Part shown: positions 47,970 to 55,877 of the stretch, piece after piece | Numbering within the stretch: the stretch's first letter is position 1 | How the letters are laid out: every line of letters starts with the position of its first letter | Source of the DNA: Nitrosophilus alvini | Lineage (GTDB): Bacteria > Campylobacterota > Campylobacteria > Campylobacterales > Nitratiruptoraceae | DNA length: 64,000 nucleotides | Reading direction: 5' to 3' | Assembly: GCF_015100395.1 (NCBI RefSeq) | Contig: NZ_AP022847.1 | Coordinates: forward strand, 1,571,501-1,635,500 | Position numbers and translations under genes: made by a program | The notes under the pieces: generated by a model | Told to the model about the DNA's origin: nothing | The model's database searches: none | What the model saw: only the letters and a program-made list of their open reading frames with translations

Positions 47970-47996
47970 ATTATACTATCTAAAAATGAATAGTAT
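47970..47996 (-). promoter_or_regulatory. moaA promoter with adjoining dyad (possible operator)
   Basis: TATAAT at 47970-47975 on the minus strand. A perfect dyad ATACTAT-N10-ATAGTAT (47973-47979/47990-47996) overlaps it, reaching upstream. Such a position would let a repressor cover the -10. No regulator gene is nearby. Confidence 0.5.
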
Positions 47997-48038
47997 CATA
48001 AAAGAAGCAGAAGAAATTTTTTTTAAGAAAAGTTAGAT

Positions 48039-48064
48039 TTCAAGAGGCATAAAAGCCTCTTGAA
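48039..48064 (-). terminator. Terminator of the petABC operon
   Basis: A 10-bp stem (TTCAAGAGGC 48039-48048, GCCTCTTGAA 48055-48064) with a 6-base loop lies 5 bp past the petC stop. The following minus-strand sequence has a mixed T tract only. The hairpin is strong and well placed. Confidence 0.7.
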
Positions 48065-48069
48065 TTTTA

Positions 48070-48996
48070 TTAATGTACTTCTCTCCAGATCTGCTTTTTC
48101 CACAGATATGCAACTACAGAGAATAGTATGAAATATAGAAGAATCAAAGGTCCAAGGAAATTTCTTTCATCTTTTTTCCTATCACCCACTTTTTCCATAT
48201 ATGTTACAACCTCTTCAGCCTTCTCTTTTGTAAGACCGACTCTTGGCATTGCTGTTCCGTGAAGAAGCAGTTGAGGATCACCTATGAAATTCATCAGATA
48301 CTCTTCACCTTTACTTCTGATCATCATAGAAAGATCAGGAGGCGTAGTTCCCAGATATTTTTTAAGATTTGCTTCATATTGTGCAAGTTTTACATTGAAT
48401 TCCGCTTCCTGAACAGCATCATCAAACTTAGGCTTCTCACCAAGTACTGTCCAGTTATCATATTTCATATTGTGGCATCTTCCGCATGCATCTTCAAATA
48501 CGGCTTTTGGTTCCATCTCTTTTGGTGCGATAGACTTCAAATAAGCAACTATATCTGCAACTTCCTGATCAAGATCTCCGCCTGCACCGTAGAATGCCGG
48601 CATCGGGAAAGGCTTTGACTCATTGAATTTGTGATCTACCTTCAATGCGTGTGCAGGATTTTTTATCAGGTTCGCCAAAAACTTCTCATCATAAAGTGCA
48701 CCTGCACTGCTTAAATCAGGCGGATTTACACCGTAACTTCCACTTGCACTGACAGCATCCATAGGAGCCGGCATACCTTGCGACTCTATAGAGTGGCAGC
48801 CTGTACAACCTGCCATCTGAATTGTCTCAGCACCTTTTTTGGCATCTCCTTTTTTAGGAAGACCGGAAAGATCGCTATATGTATAGTCGACCGGCTCTAC
48901 ATGAGCATGCATTTGAGAATGTGCAAACGGTTCAACTCCCCAATATGTAAGCAAAGTGAAAAATATTACAACTGCCAATATTTTCAATTCTCTCAT
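48070..48996 (-). CDS. petC: Cytochrome bc1 complex diheme cytochrome c1
   Basis: 308 aa. An N-terminal membrane helix/signal (1-22) precedes two cytochrome c domains with CTGCH (about residue 64) and CGRCH (about 170); Met ligands are likely in PMPAFYGAGG and TAMPRVGLT. A C-terminal membrane anchor (about 281-301) ends it. The diheme c1 is typical of Campylobacterota. Its ATG overlaps the petB stop (ATGA). Confidence 0.94.
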   Translation of the reverse strand: MRELKILAVVIFFTLLTYWGVEPFAHSQMHAHVEPVDYTYSDLSGLPKKGDAKKGAETIQMAGCTGCHSIESQGMPAPMDAVSASGSYGVNPPDLSSAGALYDEKFLANLIKNPAHALKVDHKFNESKPFPMPAFYGAGGDLDQEVADIVAYLKSIAPKEMEPKAVFEDACGRCHNMKYDNWTVLGEKPKFDDAVQEAEFNVKLAQYEANLKKYLGTTPPDLSMMIRSKGEEYLMNFIGDPQLLLHGTAMPRVGLTKEKAEEVVTYMEKVGDRKKDERNFLGPLILLYFILFSVVAYLWKKQIWREVH

Positions 48997-50249
48997 GCAG
49001 CACCTCCTGCTCTCTCAGCCTCTTTTTTTGTGATTGCAGGAAGCGCAACCAGCAACGATACAAGGAAAACTATTGTAGCAAAGAATCCTATCCATGCGTT
49101 AATACCTGTTGGAGGCAGTTTTCCCCAGATAGTCAATACAATCATATCAACAACAAGAATCCAGAACCATATAAAGAAAGGCCCTCTTTTGTGAGCTGGT
49201 TTAACAACCGGACTTCTGTCAAGAACAGGCATAAGGAAGAAAATAACGTTTGCTATACCGAATGCCGCAAGACCTATATCCATCGCCGCAATAGGCCCAA
49301 CATCGAAGAAGAACCCTCTTAGAACCTCATAACTCCACAGGAAATACCACTCAGGATATATGTGAGCCGGAGTTTTCATCGGGTTTGCAGGATCAAAGTT
49401 GATCGGGTCCATTGCAAAATTGTAATGATAGAAAACAAGATAGAAGTAGAAAATCATAAATACACCCATAACAAAAAGGTCTTTGCTAAGGAAAACCGGC
49501 CAGAACGGAATAACTTTTGACTCTTTTTTCTGTCCCGCTTTATATTTTTCTGCTTCTGCATCAAAATCTATCTCTTCACCCTCCTGATTGTTAACGTGAG
49601 GGATTCTTAGACTATAGAAGTGAAGTCCTATAATTCCCATAATAACTAATGGAAGAAGAAGAACATGAAGCATAAAAAATCTTGTCAATGTTGAGTCTGC
49701 AACATAGAAGTTACCTCTGATCCATATAACAAGCTCATCACCTATAAAAGGAATACCGCCGAAAAGATTTGTAATAACCTGTGCAGCCCAGTAGCTCATC
49801 TGTCCCCACGGAAGCATATATCCACTGAATGCTTCTGCAGAGAAGGTAACAAAAAGAAGCATACCGCTTATCCATATCATTTCGCGGCCTCTTTTATATG
49901 AACCATAGTAGATAGCCGTAAACATATGTATATATATAACAAGGAAAACAACAGATGCTGCAACAGCATGCATATGTCTCCACAGCCATCCAAAATAGAC
50001 CTCTTGCATTATAGTGTAATTAACACTGTCAAAAGCCAGTTTTGTATCCGGCTTGTAATACATTAGCAAGAATATACCGGAAATCAAAAGTACCGTAAAC
50101 ATTGTCATAAGGACAACACCCATTGCCCAGAGAAAATTGATATTCTTAGGAATCCAATATTCGGTCATCATGACCTTCATGAGTTTATTGACGGCCAGCC
50201 TCTGGTCTAGCCACTCTCCTACACTGTTTGCTTTTTCAAAATGCGCCAT
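48993..50249 (-). CDS. petB: Cytochrome bc1 complex cytochrome b subunit
   Basis: 418 aa, single polypeptide with the b-type heme histidines in RHMHAVAASVVFLVIYIHMF and HVLLLPLVIMGIIGLHFYSL, and the Qo-site PEWY in IYPEWYFLWSYEVLRG. About eight or more membrane helices. It oxidises menaquinol. It follows petA by 10 bp and ends in four Ala/Gly residues. Confidence 0.96.
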   Translation of the reverse strand: MAHFEKANSVGEWLDQRLAVNKLMKVMMTEYWIPKNINFLWAMGVVLMTMFTVLLISGIFLLMYYKPDTKLAFDSVNYTIMQEVYFGWLWRHMHAVAASVVFLVIYIHMFTAIYYGSYKRGREMIWISGMLLFVTFSAEAFSGYMLPWGQMSYWAAQVITNLFGGIPFIGDELVIWIRGNFYVADSTLTRFFMLHVLLLPLVIMGIIGLHFYSLRIPHVNNQEGEEIDFDAEAEKYKAGQKKESKVIPFWPVFLSKDLFVMGVFMIFYFYLVFYHYNFAMDPINFDPANPMKTPAHIYPEWYFLWSYEVLRGFFFDVGPIAAMDIGLAAFGIANVIFFLMPVLDRSPVVKPAHKRGPFFIWFWILVVDMIVLTIWGKLPPTGINAWIGFFATIVFLVSLLVALPAITKKEAERAGGAA

Positions 50250-50259
50250 ATTCCGCTCC

Positions 50260-50760
50260 TTACGCTTTGCCGACTAATTTTTTATACTCAGGTCCCTCTT
50301 CGCCAAGCACAAGTTTTGTACCTTCTATTTTAAATGGAGGAATATCCAACGGTCTTGGAGGAGGTCCGAAAGTGTTTACACCACATGCATCAAATTCGCC
50401 ACCGTGGCATGCACATTTAAATATCTGCTTATCAGCTTCCCACGCAGGAATACATCCCAAATGCGTACAAAGACCTATCGCAATCAAATAGTCCTCATTG
50501 CCTACCATGAGGTCTCTGTCGTCGCATTTCTTCATCTCTTTTGATTTTTTAAGGATAAAGATAGGTTTGCCCCTCCACTGAACAGTTCTAAACTCTCCTT
50601 CTTTCATAGGAGATAGATCTACAGTGGTAAAACCGGCAGCCATTACACTTGGAAGAGGATCCCAAGTTCTTTTCATAGCATACAGAGAGGCTACGCCGCC
50701 TACTGCTGCTACACCGCCGAAGACCATTCCTATAAAGTCACGTCTTCCTTGATCAGCCAT
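50260..50760 (-). CDS. petA: Cytochrome bc1 complex Rieske iron-sulfur protein
   Basis: 166 aa. The [2Fe-2S] ligands are in CTHLGC and CACHGG. The N-terminus GRRDFIGMVFGG is a twin-arginine-like signal with a transmembrane helix, so Tat export via TatA is likely. It transfers electrons from cytochrome b to c1. It is the first gene of petABC. Confidence 0.96.
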   Translation of the reverse strand: MADQGRRDFIGMVFGGVAAVGGVASLYAMKRTWDPLPSVMAAGFTTVDLSPMKEGEFRTVQWRGKPIFILKKSKEMKKCDDRDLMVGNEDYLIAIGLCTHLGCIPAWEADKQIFKCACHGGEFDACGVNTFGPPPRPLDIPPFKIEGTKLVLGEEGPEYKKLVGKA

Positions 50761-50797
50761 ATGACTTCCTTTGTTTTGAAATTAATTTTGTCGCTTT

Positions 50798-50805
50798 ATT
50801 TTATA
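50798..50805 (-). promoter_or_regulatory. Likely -10 of petABC
   Basis: TATAAAAT on the minus strand, about 40 bp before the petA ATG. It lies in the spacer after the glycosyltransferase-like gene stop, so petABC has its own promoter. Confidence 0.5.
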
Positions 50806-50823
50806 GGAGCTTTATTTAAAAGT

Positions 50824-51693
50824 TCATAAATTCAATCTCTTTTTTAGCTCTGTAGCAGCATTTGTTACACTTTTGTCATTAATTTTTTTTATATTGTAAT
50901 TTTTTGTAACATTTACAGTTTCAACAATTTCATTTTTACTGAAGCATTTCAATACAGGTATCCCAAGCTCCTCAAGAAGAGTAAAATAGTGATTTTCTTT
51001 ATCATCTCTATGTATATATACTGGATTTGAATTCGCAGCTAAAGCTTCAAGAGCCGACTGAGCCGAAGAAGTAACAAAATTTTTACTTTTTAAAAGAACT
51101 TCTTCATACATCTCTCCTTCATAAATATTATTAAAATATTTTTTAAGTTCTTTATCATACCCCATAAAAAAATAAAAACCTTCCAATAGATCAAAATTTT
51201 CATCTGCAAAAGCTTCCGCATCTTTTAAAAGTTTTTTTTCGTAATCGTCATCACCATAGAAAAAAACTTTTTCATACTCTTTGTCTTCTTTCTTAAAATA
51301 GGTCTTATCTATCAAAATCGCATTTATGATATTTTCGCCCTCCAGATAAGGTGATATTACTATCTCTCCATTTTTTACACTATCTGTGGGATCTGTAGAG
51401 ACTCTCACAAAATGACTGAAGTACTCAATCATTTCCTGATGCATAACCTCATTGTATTCGTCGCTGTCAAATATTACTATATCTCCTCTTTCCGTAATAT
51501 TGGGCATATTTCTTACATCGTCAATACCCACACTTCTTCTGACACCTAGCTCTTTGGCATACGATGCGGCCCTGAAATCAGAAACCATCAAAAGCGGATC
51601 AAACTCTTCAAACTCTCTCATCAGAGCAATTACCCTTCTCATCCTGTCAAGCCCTACTCTATGACCGGTTTTTGCATAAAAAAACAGTTTCAT
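50824..51693 (-). CDS. Glycosyltransferase-like (GT-B-type) protein of unknown function
   Basis: 289 aa from ATG 51693 with AAGGG 6 bp upstream. It starts LFFYAKTGHRVGLDRMRR, a glycine-containing loop reminiscent of GT-B/MurG- and PseG-like proteins, and has alternating strands and helices (VIFDSDEYNEVMHQ, SAQSALEALAANSNPVYI near the end, where the donor-binding region would lie). No catalytic motif is sure. The longer ORF upstream is a translation of the repeat and is not real. Confidence 0.7.
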   Translation of the reverse strand: MKLFFYAKTGHRVGLDRMRRVIALMREFEEFDPLLMVSDFRAASYAKELGVRRSVGIDDVRNMPNITERGDIVIFDSDEYNEVMHQEMIEYFSHFVRVSTDPTDSVKNGEIVISPYLEGENIINAILIDKTYFKKEDKEYEKVFFYGDDDYEKKLLKDAEAFADENFDLLEGFYFFMGYDKELKKYFNNIYEGEMYEEVLLKSKNFVTSSAQSALEALAANSNPVYIHRDDKENHYFTLLEELGIPVLKCFSKNEIVETVNVTKNYNIKKINDKSVTNAATELKKRLNL

Positions 51694-51707
51694 CTTTTTC
51701 CCTTTTT

Positions 51708-51733
51708 TTCGTAATTCGTAATTCGTAATTCGT
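51708..51733. repeat. Heptamer tandem repeat (TTCGTAA), 3.7 copies
   Basis: Three exact TTCGTAA units plus TTCGT, followed by GATTGG. Same unit as at 4338-4355. It sits just upstream of the glycosyltransferase-like gene. On the minus strand it translates as the familiar ITNYEL-type artefact. Confidence 0.85.
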
Positions 51734-51781
51734 GATTGGTTGAGAAGCTTTCCTTCGTCCTTATCTGGTGAACTGGCGTCT

Positions 51782-51813
51782 GGCGGTGCAATCGCTCCGC
51801 TCTGCACATCGCC
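51782..51813. other. GC-rich hairpin element in the mnmG-GT spacer
   Basis: Bases 51771-51828 are 39 of 58 G or C in an otherwise AT-rich window. Within it GGCG-GTGCA (51782-51790) pairs with TGCAC-AT-CGCC (51803-51813) around a 12-nt loop with a 2-nt bulge. It abuts the heptamer repeat and the mnmG terminator. Its origin is unknown; a mobile remnant or a small RNA are both possible. Confidence 0.5.
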
Positions 51814-51830
51814 ATCGCCGTGCGAGCCTA

Positions 51831-51854
51831 AAAAAGCAAAGCAGTTTGCTTTTT
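51831..51854. terminator. Bidirectional terminator after mnmG
   Basis: A perfect 10-bp stem AAAAAGCAAA (51831-51840) and TTTGCTTTTT (51845-51854) with a GCAG loop lies 2 bp past the mnmG stop. T runs lie on both strands. Confidence 0.85.
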
Positions 51855-51856
51855 CT

Positions 51857-53755
51857 TTACGGCTCTCCCTTCAGTCTTCTTCCTTCTTTCCGCAATTTCT
51901 CTCTCATCTTTATATAGATATGAAGTATCTCGATGGCAGCAGGAGTTATTCCGCTTATTTCACTTGCAGCAAAAAGAGTTGGTGGTCTGAATTTCTTGAG
52001 TTTCTCTTTCACTTCGTTGCTCAATCCTGAAATCGAGTCTATATCCAGGTCTTCAGGTATTTTTATACTGAGCATCTCTCTCATTTTGTCAATCTGCTCT
52101 TTCTGTTTCTTTATATACTGATGGTATTTTGCTTCTATTAAAATCTGCTCTTTTGCATCATCACTGAACTCTTTTATTTCCGGAGCTATTTTTTCAAGCT
52201 TTTTCATATCAAAGCTTTTTCGTGAGACGATATTTAAAAGATTTGTCTTATCTGTTATTTTGCTCTCATTTATCTCTTCGAGAAACTGGAGAGTCTCTTT
52301 TGTAGGTGTCAAATATCTGTTTTCAAGAATCTCAAGACCTTTTTGTATCTCATCTGCTTTTTTAACCATCTTGAAATATGTCTCTTCATCTATAAGACCA
52401 AACCTGTATCCATACGGCATAAGTCTAAGATCGGCATTGTCTTCTCTTAAAAGAAGCCTGAACTCTGCTCTGCTTGTAAACATCCTGTAAGGCTCTTTTG
52501 TCCCTTTTGTTACAAGATCATCGATCATAACTCCGATATAAGCTTCATCTCTTCTTAAGATAAAAGGTTCCTCCCCCTTTATAGAAAGAGCAGCGTTTAT
52601 TCCGGCCATAAGTCCCTGGGCAGCAGCCTCTTCATAGCCGGTTGTACCGTTTATCTGACCTGCAAGATAGAGCCCTTCTATCTTTTTGGTCTCAAGAGTA
52701 TGTTTAAGTTCGGTCGGATTTACGTAATCATACTCTATTGCATATCCGAATCTGACAATTTCGGCATTTTCCAAACCCTTTACACTTCTTACCATCTCCA
52801 CTTGAACATCGGTGGGCAAAGATGTACTCATGCCGTTTATATAGTATTCGGTAGCTTCAAGTGTCTGCGGCTCAACAAAAATATGGTGTCTCTCTTTCTC
52901 ACGAAATCTAAAAACTTTATCTTCGATACTAGGACAGTATCTGGGTCCCACACCCTCTATCTGACCTGTAAAAAGAGGGGCTCTTTCAAAGTTACTCTCT
53001 ATTATTTCGTGCGTTCTTTCATTTGTATATGTAATAAAGCAGGGGAGCTGAACGGGATCGAAGTTTTTCCTGTCCGTACGAAAACTAAAAGGAATTGGGT
53101 TTTCATCACCTGGCTGTATCTCCATTTTGGAAAAATCGATACTCTTGGCATCAATCCTTGCGCATGTCCCGGTTTTAAGCCTTCCTGTCTCCAAACCCAG
53201 CTTTTTCAGTGACTGGCTTAGTCTGTTGGATGCAAATTCGCCGGCCCTTCCAGCTTCTTGAGTAATATCGCCTATATGAATAACTCCCTTTAAAAAGGTA
53301 CCGGTAGTGATAACTATCTTTTTGGCATGATATATATTTTTGAGATTTGTTATAACGCCGGCAACTCTTCCTTGTTTTACAAGAATCTCATCAACCATCT
53401 CCTGAGCCACATCAAGATTTTCAGTCCCAAGAACGACCGTTCGCATATATATTCTGTATCTATCCATATCTATCTGGGCTCTGCTACCTCTTACGGCTGG
53501 ACCTTTGGAAGCATTCAGTATTCTAAACTGGATTCCGGTTTTATCAGTTGCCAGCCCCATCTGGCCTCCAAGCGCATCAAGCTCTTTTACAAGATGCCCT
53601 TTTGCGAGCCCTCCTATGGCCGGATTGCAGCTCGCCGCTCCAATCTGTTCGGCAAGAATGGTTATCAAAAGTGTCTTCATACCCATTCTGGCACTCGCCA
53701 AAGAGGCCTCTATCCCTGCATGCCCTCCGCCTACAACGATTACATCGTATTTCAT
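51857..53755 (-). CDS. mnmG: tRNA uridine 5-carboxymethylaminomethyl modification enzyme MnmG (GidA)
   Basis: 632 aa. With MnmE it modifies U34 of several tRNAs. FAD motif [19 protein letters not shown] at the start, then [16 protein letters not shown] and [13 protein letters not shown], and the C-terminal helical domain that contacts MnmE. A palindromic promoter lies 28 bp upstream. In C. jejuni I recall mnmG near the petABC genes. Confidence 0.96.
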   Translation of the reverse strand: MKYDVIVVGGGHAGIEASLASARMGMKTLLITILAEQIGAASCNPAIGGLAKGHLVKELDALGGQMGLATDKTGIQFRILNASKGPAVRGSRAQIDMDRYRIYMRTVVLGTENLDVAQEMVDEILVKQGRVAGVITNLKNIYHAKKIVITTGTFLKGVIHIGDITQEAGRAGEFASNRLSQSLKKLGLETGRLKTGTCARIDAKSIDFSKMEIQPGDENPIPFSFRTDRKNFDPVQLPCFITYTNERTHEIIESNFERAPLFTGQIEGVGPRYCPSIEDKVFRFREKERHHIFVEPQTLEATEYYINGMSTSLPTDVQVEMVRSVKGLENAEIVRFGYAIEYDYVNPTELKHTLETKKIEGLYLAGQINGTTGYEEAAAQGLMAGINAALSIKGEEPFILRRDEAYIGVMIDDLVTKGTKEPYRMFTSRAEFRLLLREDNADLRLMPYGYRFGLIDEETYFKMVKKADEIQKGLEILENRYLTPTKETLQFLEEINESKITDKTNLLNIVSRKSFDMKKLEKIAPEIKEFSDDAKEQILIEAKYHQYIKKQKEQIDKMREMLSIKIPEDLDIDSISGLSNEVKEKLKKFRPPTLFAASEISGITPAAIEILHIYIKMREKLRKEGRRLKGEP

Positions 53756-53783
53756 TCATATCCTCTATATTCTTTGATTTGCT

Positions 53784-53797
53784 GATATAATTATATC
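53784..53797. promoter_or_regulatory. Palindromic promoter shared by mnmG and ribE
   Basis: GATATAATTATATC is a perfect 14-bp palindrome. It carries TATAAT on the plus strand (53786-53791) and TATAAT on the minus strand (53790-53795), overlapping by two bases. Predicted starts are near 53798 (toward ribE, leader about 65 nt) and 53783 (toward mnmG, leader about 28 nt). Confidence 0.7.
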
Positions 53798-53862
53798 TAA
53801 GATTGTTTTTCGGTTTTAGCTATGTTTATAATTTAAATAAAATTTTTATAAGAAGGAAGAGC

Positions 53863-54471
53863 TTGTTTACAGGATTGATAAGAGAGATAGCGGAAGTTCG
53901 TGCCTTTGAGAAGAACGTTTTAAAACTGAAAGCAAAATACAGACCCAATGTGGGCGATTCTATAGCGGTAAACGGGGCATGTCTCAGTGTAACCAAAGTA
54001 TATGAAGGCGGATTTGAAGTCGAGCTCTCACATGAGAGCCTGGAAGTTTTGGCGCTTGAAAACTACAAAGACAAAGTTCATATAGAACCGGCCATGAAAC
54101 TTGGCGACAGACTCGAAGGGCATATTATCCAGGGTCATATAGATACGGTGGGGGTTATAGAAAAAATCATAAAAAAACCCGGCGGCTATGATTTTTATAT
54201 AAAAATTCCTCCTCAGTTTATAAAGTTTGTGATACCTAAAGGGAGCATCGCCGTAGAAGGTGTAAGTCTTACCGTAAATGACGTATTTGAAGATAGCTTC
54301 AGATTGACGATTATCCCTCTTACAATGAAAGAGACACTTTTTGGAATATATACTCCCGGAAGAAGAGTAAATATAGAAACGGATATGTTTGCAAGATATC
54401 TGTACTATATGTTCAAAAAAGAGAAGAGTCTGCACTGGAGCGATATAGACAAAATTCAGGCACTCTATTGA
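53863..54471 (+). CDS. ribE: Riboflavin synthase (alpha chain)
   Basis: 202 aa from TTG 53863, with AAGGAAG upstream. The peptide then begins (M)FTGLIREIAEV, the fixed start of riboflavin synthases; the longer ORF start would prepend 20 unneeded residues. Two lumazine-binding repeats (about 1-95 and 96-190) hold GDSIAVNGACLSVT and KGSIAVEGVSLTVND. It condenses two 6,7-dimethyl-8-ribityllumazine molecules. It is followed by thpR. Confidence 0.94.
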   Translation: MFTGLIREIAEVRAFEKNVLKLKAKYRPNVGDSIAVNGACLSVTKVYEGGFEVELSHESLEVLALENYKDKVHIEPAMKLGDRLEGHIIQGHIDTVGVIEKIIKKPGGYDFYIKIPPQFIKFVIPKGSIAVEGVSLTVNDVFEDSFRLTIIPLTMKETLFGIYTPGRRVNIETDMFARYLYYMFKKEKSLHWSDIDKIQALY

Positions 54472-54487
54472 AAAAGGATAAGAGATA

Positions 54488-54985
54488 ATGCGGCTTTTTC
54501 TTGGAAGTTTTGCAACAATTTACAATTATGAGGATATAAAAAATGAGCTATCAAAGTATTTTGAAGGCAAATGGGTTGAACCACAAAACATTCATATGAC
54601 TTTTCATTTTTTCGGCGATATATCCAATCCATCAAAGATTATAGAATCACTTGATGGTATAGAGTATCCAAAAAGAACTTTCAAACTTAAAAGATACGGA
54701 ACGTTCGGCAGACCTCCTAAAGTTCTTTTTGCCGAATGCAAAGATAAAGAGATATACAGACTTTATGAAGATATAGAAAAAAGAGTGGCAATTGCTTCTC
54801 AAAAGCCTTTTATACCCCACGTAACTCTGATGAGGATTAAAAAAACAAACGGAGGAAAATCGTTCCTCAAATATTTCGAAAAGACCAGATACAAAATCCT
54901 CGGAGAAATGAAACTCAGACTCTGCCTTGTAAGCAGCACTCTTACGCCTGAGGGACCTATATACAGAACTATTCATACATTTTAG
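54488..54985 (+). CDS. thpR: RNA 2',3'-cyclic phosphodiesterase (2'-5' RNA ligase family)
   Basis: 165 aa. Two H-x-T motifs are in place: HMTFHFFGDI (near residue 37) and HVTLMRI (near 112), the 2H phosphoesterase pair. Bacterial ThpR opens 2',3'-cyclic phosphates; substrate in the cell is not certain. It lies 16 bp after ribE and just upstream of the cupin gene. Confidence 0.92.
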   Translation: MRLFLGSFATIYNYEDIKNELSKYFEGKWVEPQNIHMTFHFFGDISNPSKIIESLDGIEYPKRTFKLKRYGTFGRPPKVLFAECKDKEIYRLYEDIEKRVAIASQKPFIPHVTLMRIKKTNGGKSFLKYFEKTRYKILGEMKLRLCLVSSTLTPEGPIYRTIHTF

Positions 54986-54992
54986 GAGAATC

Positions 54993-55286
54993 ATGAATAT
55001 CTATGACTTTGAAATACCGCAAAAAGGTGAGATGTTCGACACACTTTTAAGATGTGGCAATGTGGAGATAAAAAGGATAGTGAGCGCAGAGAGTGTCAAA
55101 AGTTCTCTTTATATTCAGGATGAAGATGAGTGGGTTGTGCTTTTGGAGGGAGATGCTGAGCTTGAAATCAAGGGAAAAGCAAAAAAGTTGAAAAAAGGGG
55201 ATACACTATTTATTCCGGCCAGAACTCCCCACAAAGTTACTAAAACTTCAAAAGGGGCTCTCTGGCTTGCAGTTCATATCCACTAA
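54993..55286 (+). CDS. Small cupin-domain protein
   Basis: 97 aa. A single cupin fold: DEDEWVVLLEGDAELEI (first motif, with poor metal residues) and GDTLFIPARTPHKVTKT (second motif, with His). Cupins bind many ligands, so function is not assigned. The start follows AGGAG at the thpR stop. Confidence 0.85.
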   Translation: MNIYDFEIPQKGEMFDTLLRCGNVEIKRIVSAESVKSSLYIQDEDEWVVLLEGDAELEIKGKAKKLKKGDTLFIPARTPHKVTKTSKGALWLAVHIH

Positions 55287-55288
55287 AT

Positions 55289-55867
55289 TTATTTAAAATC
55301 CTCTTCACTGAATTTTTCAACCTGATATGTAAGAATTTCCGGATGTAGATCAAGGCAGTCGGGTCCAAGTCCAGCTTTCATACAAAGATGTGCGAAAAAC
55401 TGGTCAAAATCGTTCAAGTCCTCCCATACCTGCGGTAGAAATGTTGCCTGATAGCCATTATATTTTAAAATAACACCATCGATTCCAGGTCTTATCTTTT
55501 TTCTTAAATCCTCTTTGTCACTGTAAGGCAAAATCTCCGGAACAGTAAGAATAGATATCTCTATGTTTATTTTCTCAAATTCGTCACGGCTCAAAGGAGC
55601 AAATCTGGGATCATGAAACGCAGCGGCTTTCGCATTTTCGATAACATCTTCCAAAAGCGTCCTGTACGGAATTATGGAGCCTATACAGCCTCTGAGACTT
55701 CCTTGTTCGTTTATAGTAACAAATGTAGCTCTTTTTTCAAGTAGTTCTGGAAACATTTTGGTCAGTCTCTCAATAACACCCTCATTGAGCTCTTTATGTC
55801 CCATAAACTCCTCTTTTATTGCCACTCTGGCAATATTTAGGAGCGTCCTTTTCAATCTTTCGTCCAT
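55289..55867 (-). CDS. AMMECR1-domain protein (AmmeMemoRadiSam system protein A)
   Basis: 192 aa. Family motifs are LRGCIGS (LRGCIG in REQGSLRGCIGSI-like context), AAAFHDPRFAPL and INIEISILTVPE. Its partners in other genomes are a Memo-like protein and a radical SAM protein, neither of which is adjacent. Role unknown. It lies 10 bp downstream of the diguanylate cyclase gene. Confidence 0.9.
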   Translation of the reverse strand: MDERLKRTLLNIARVAIKEEFMGHKELNEGVIERLTKMFPELLEKRATFVTINEQGSLRGCIGSIIPYRTLLEDVIENAKAAAFHDPRFAPLSRDEFEKINIEISILTVPEILPYSDKEDLRKKIRPGIDGVILKYNGYQATFLPQVWEDLNDFDQFFAHLCMKAGLGPDCLDLHPEILTYQVEKFSEEDFK

Positions 55868-55877
55868 AATTCATCCT

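Noticed and set aside
51694-51807. 38-residue extension of the glycosyltransferase-like protein
   Set aside because: It is made of translated heptamer repeat and GC-rich spacer; the ATG at 51693 has a ribosome site.
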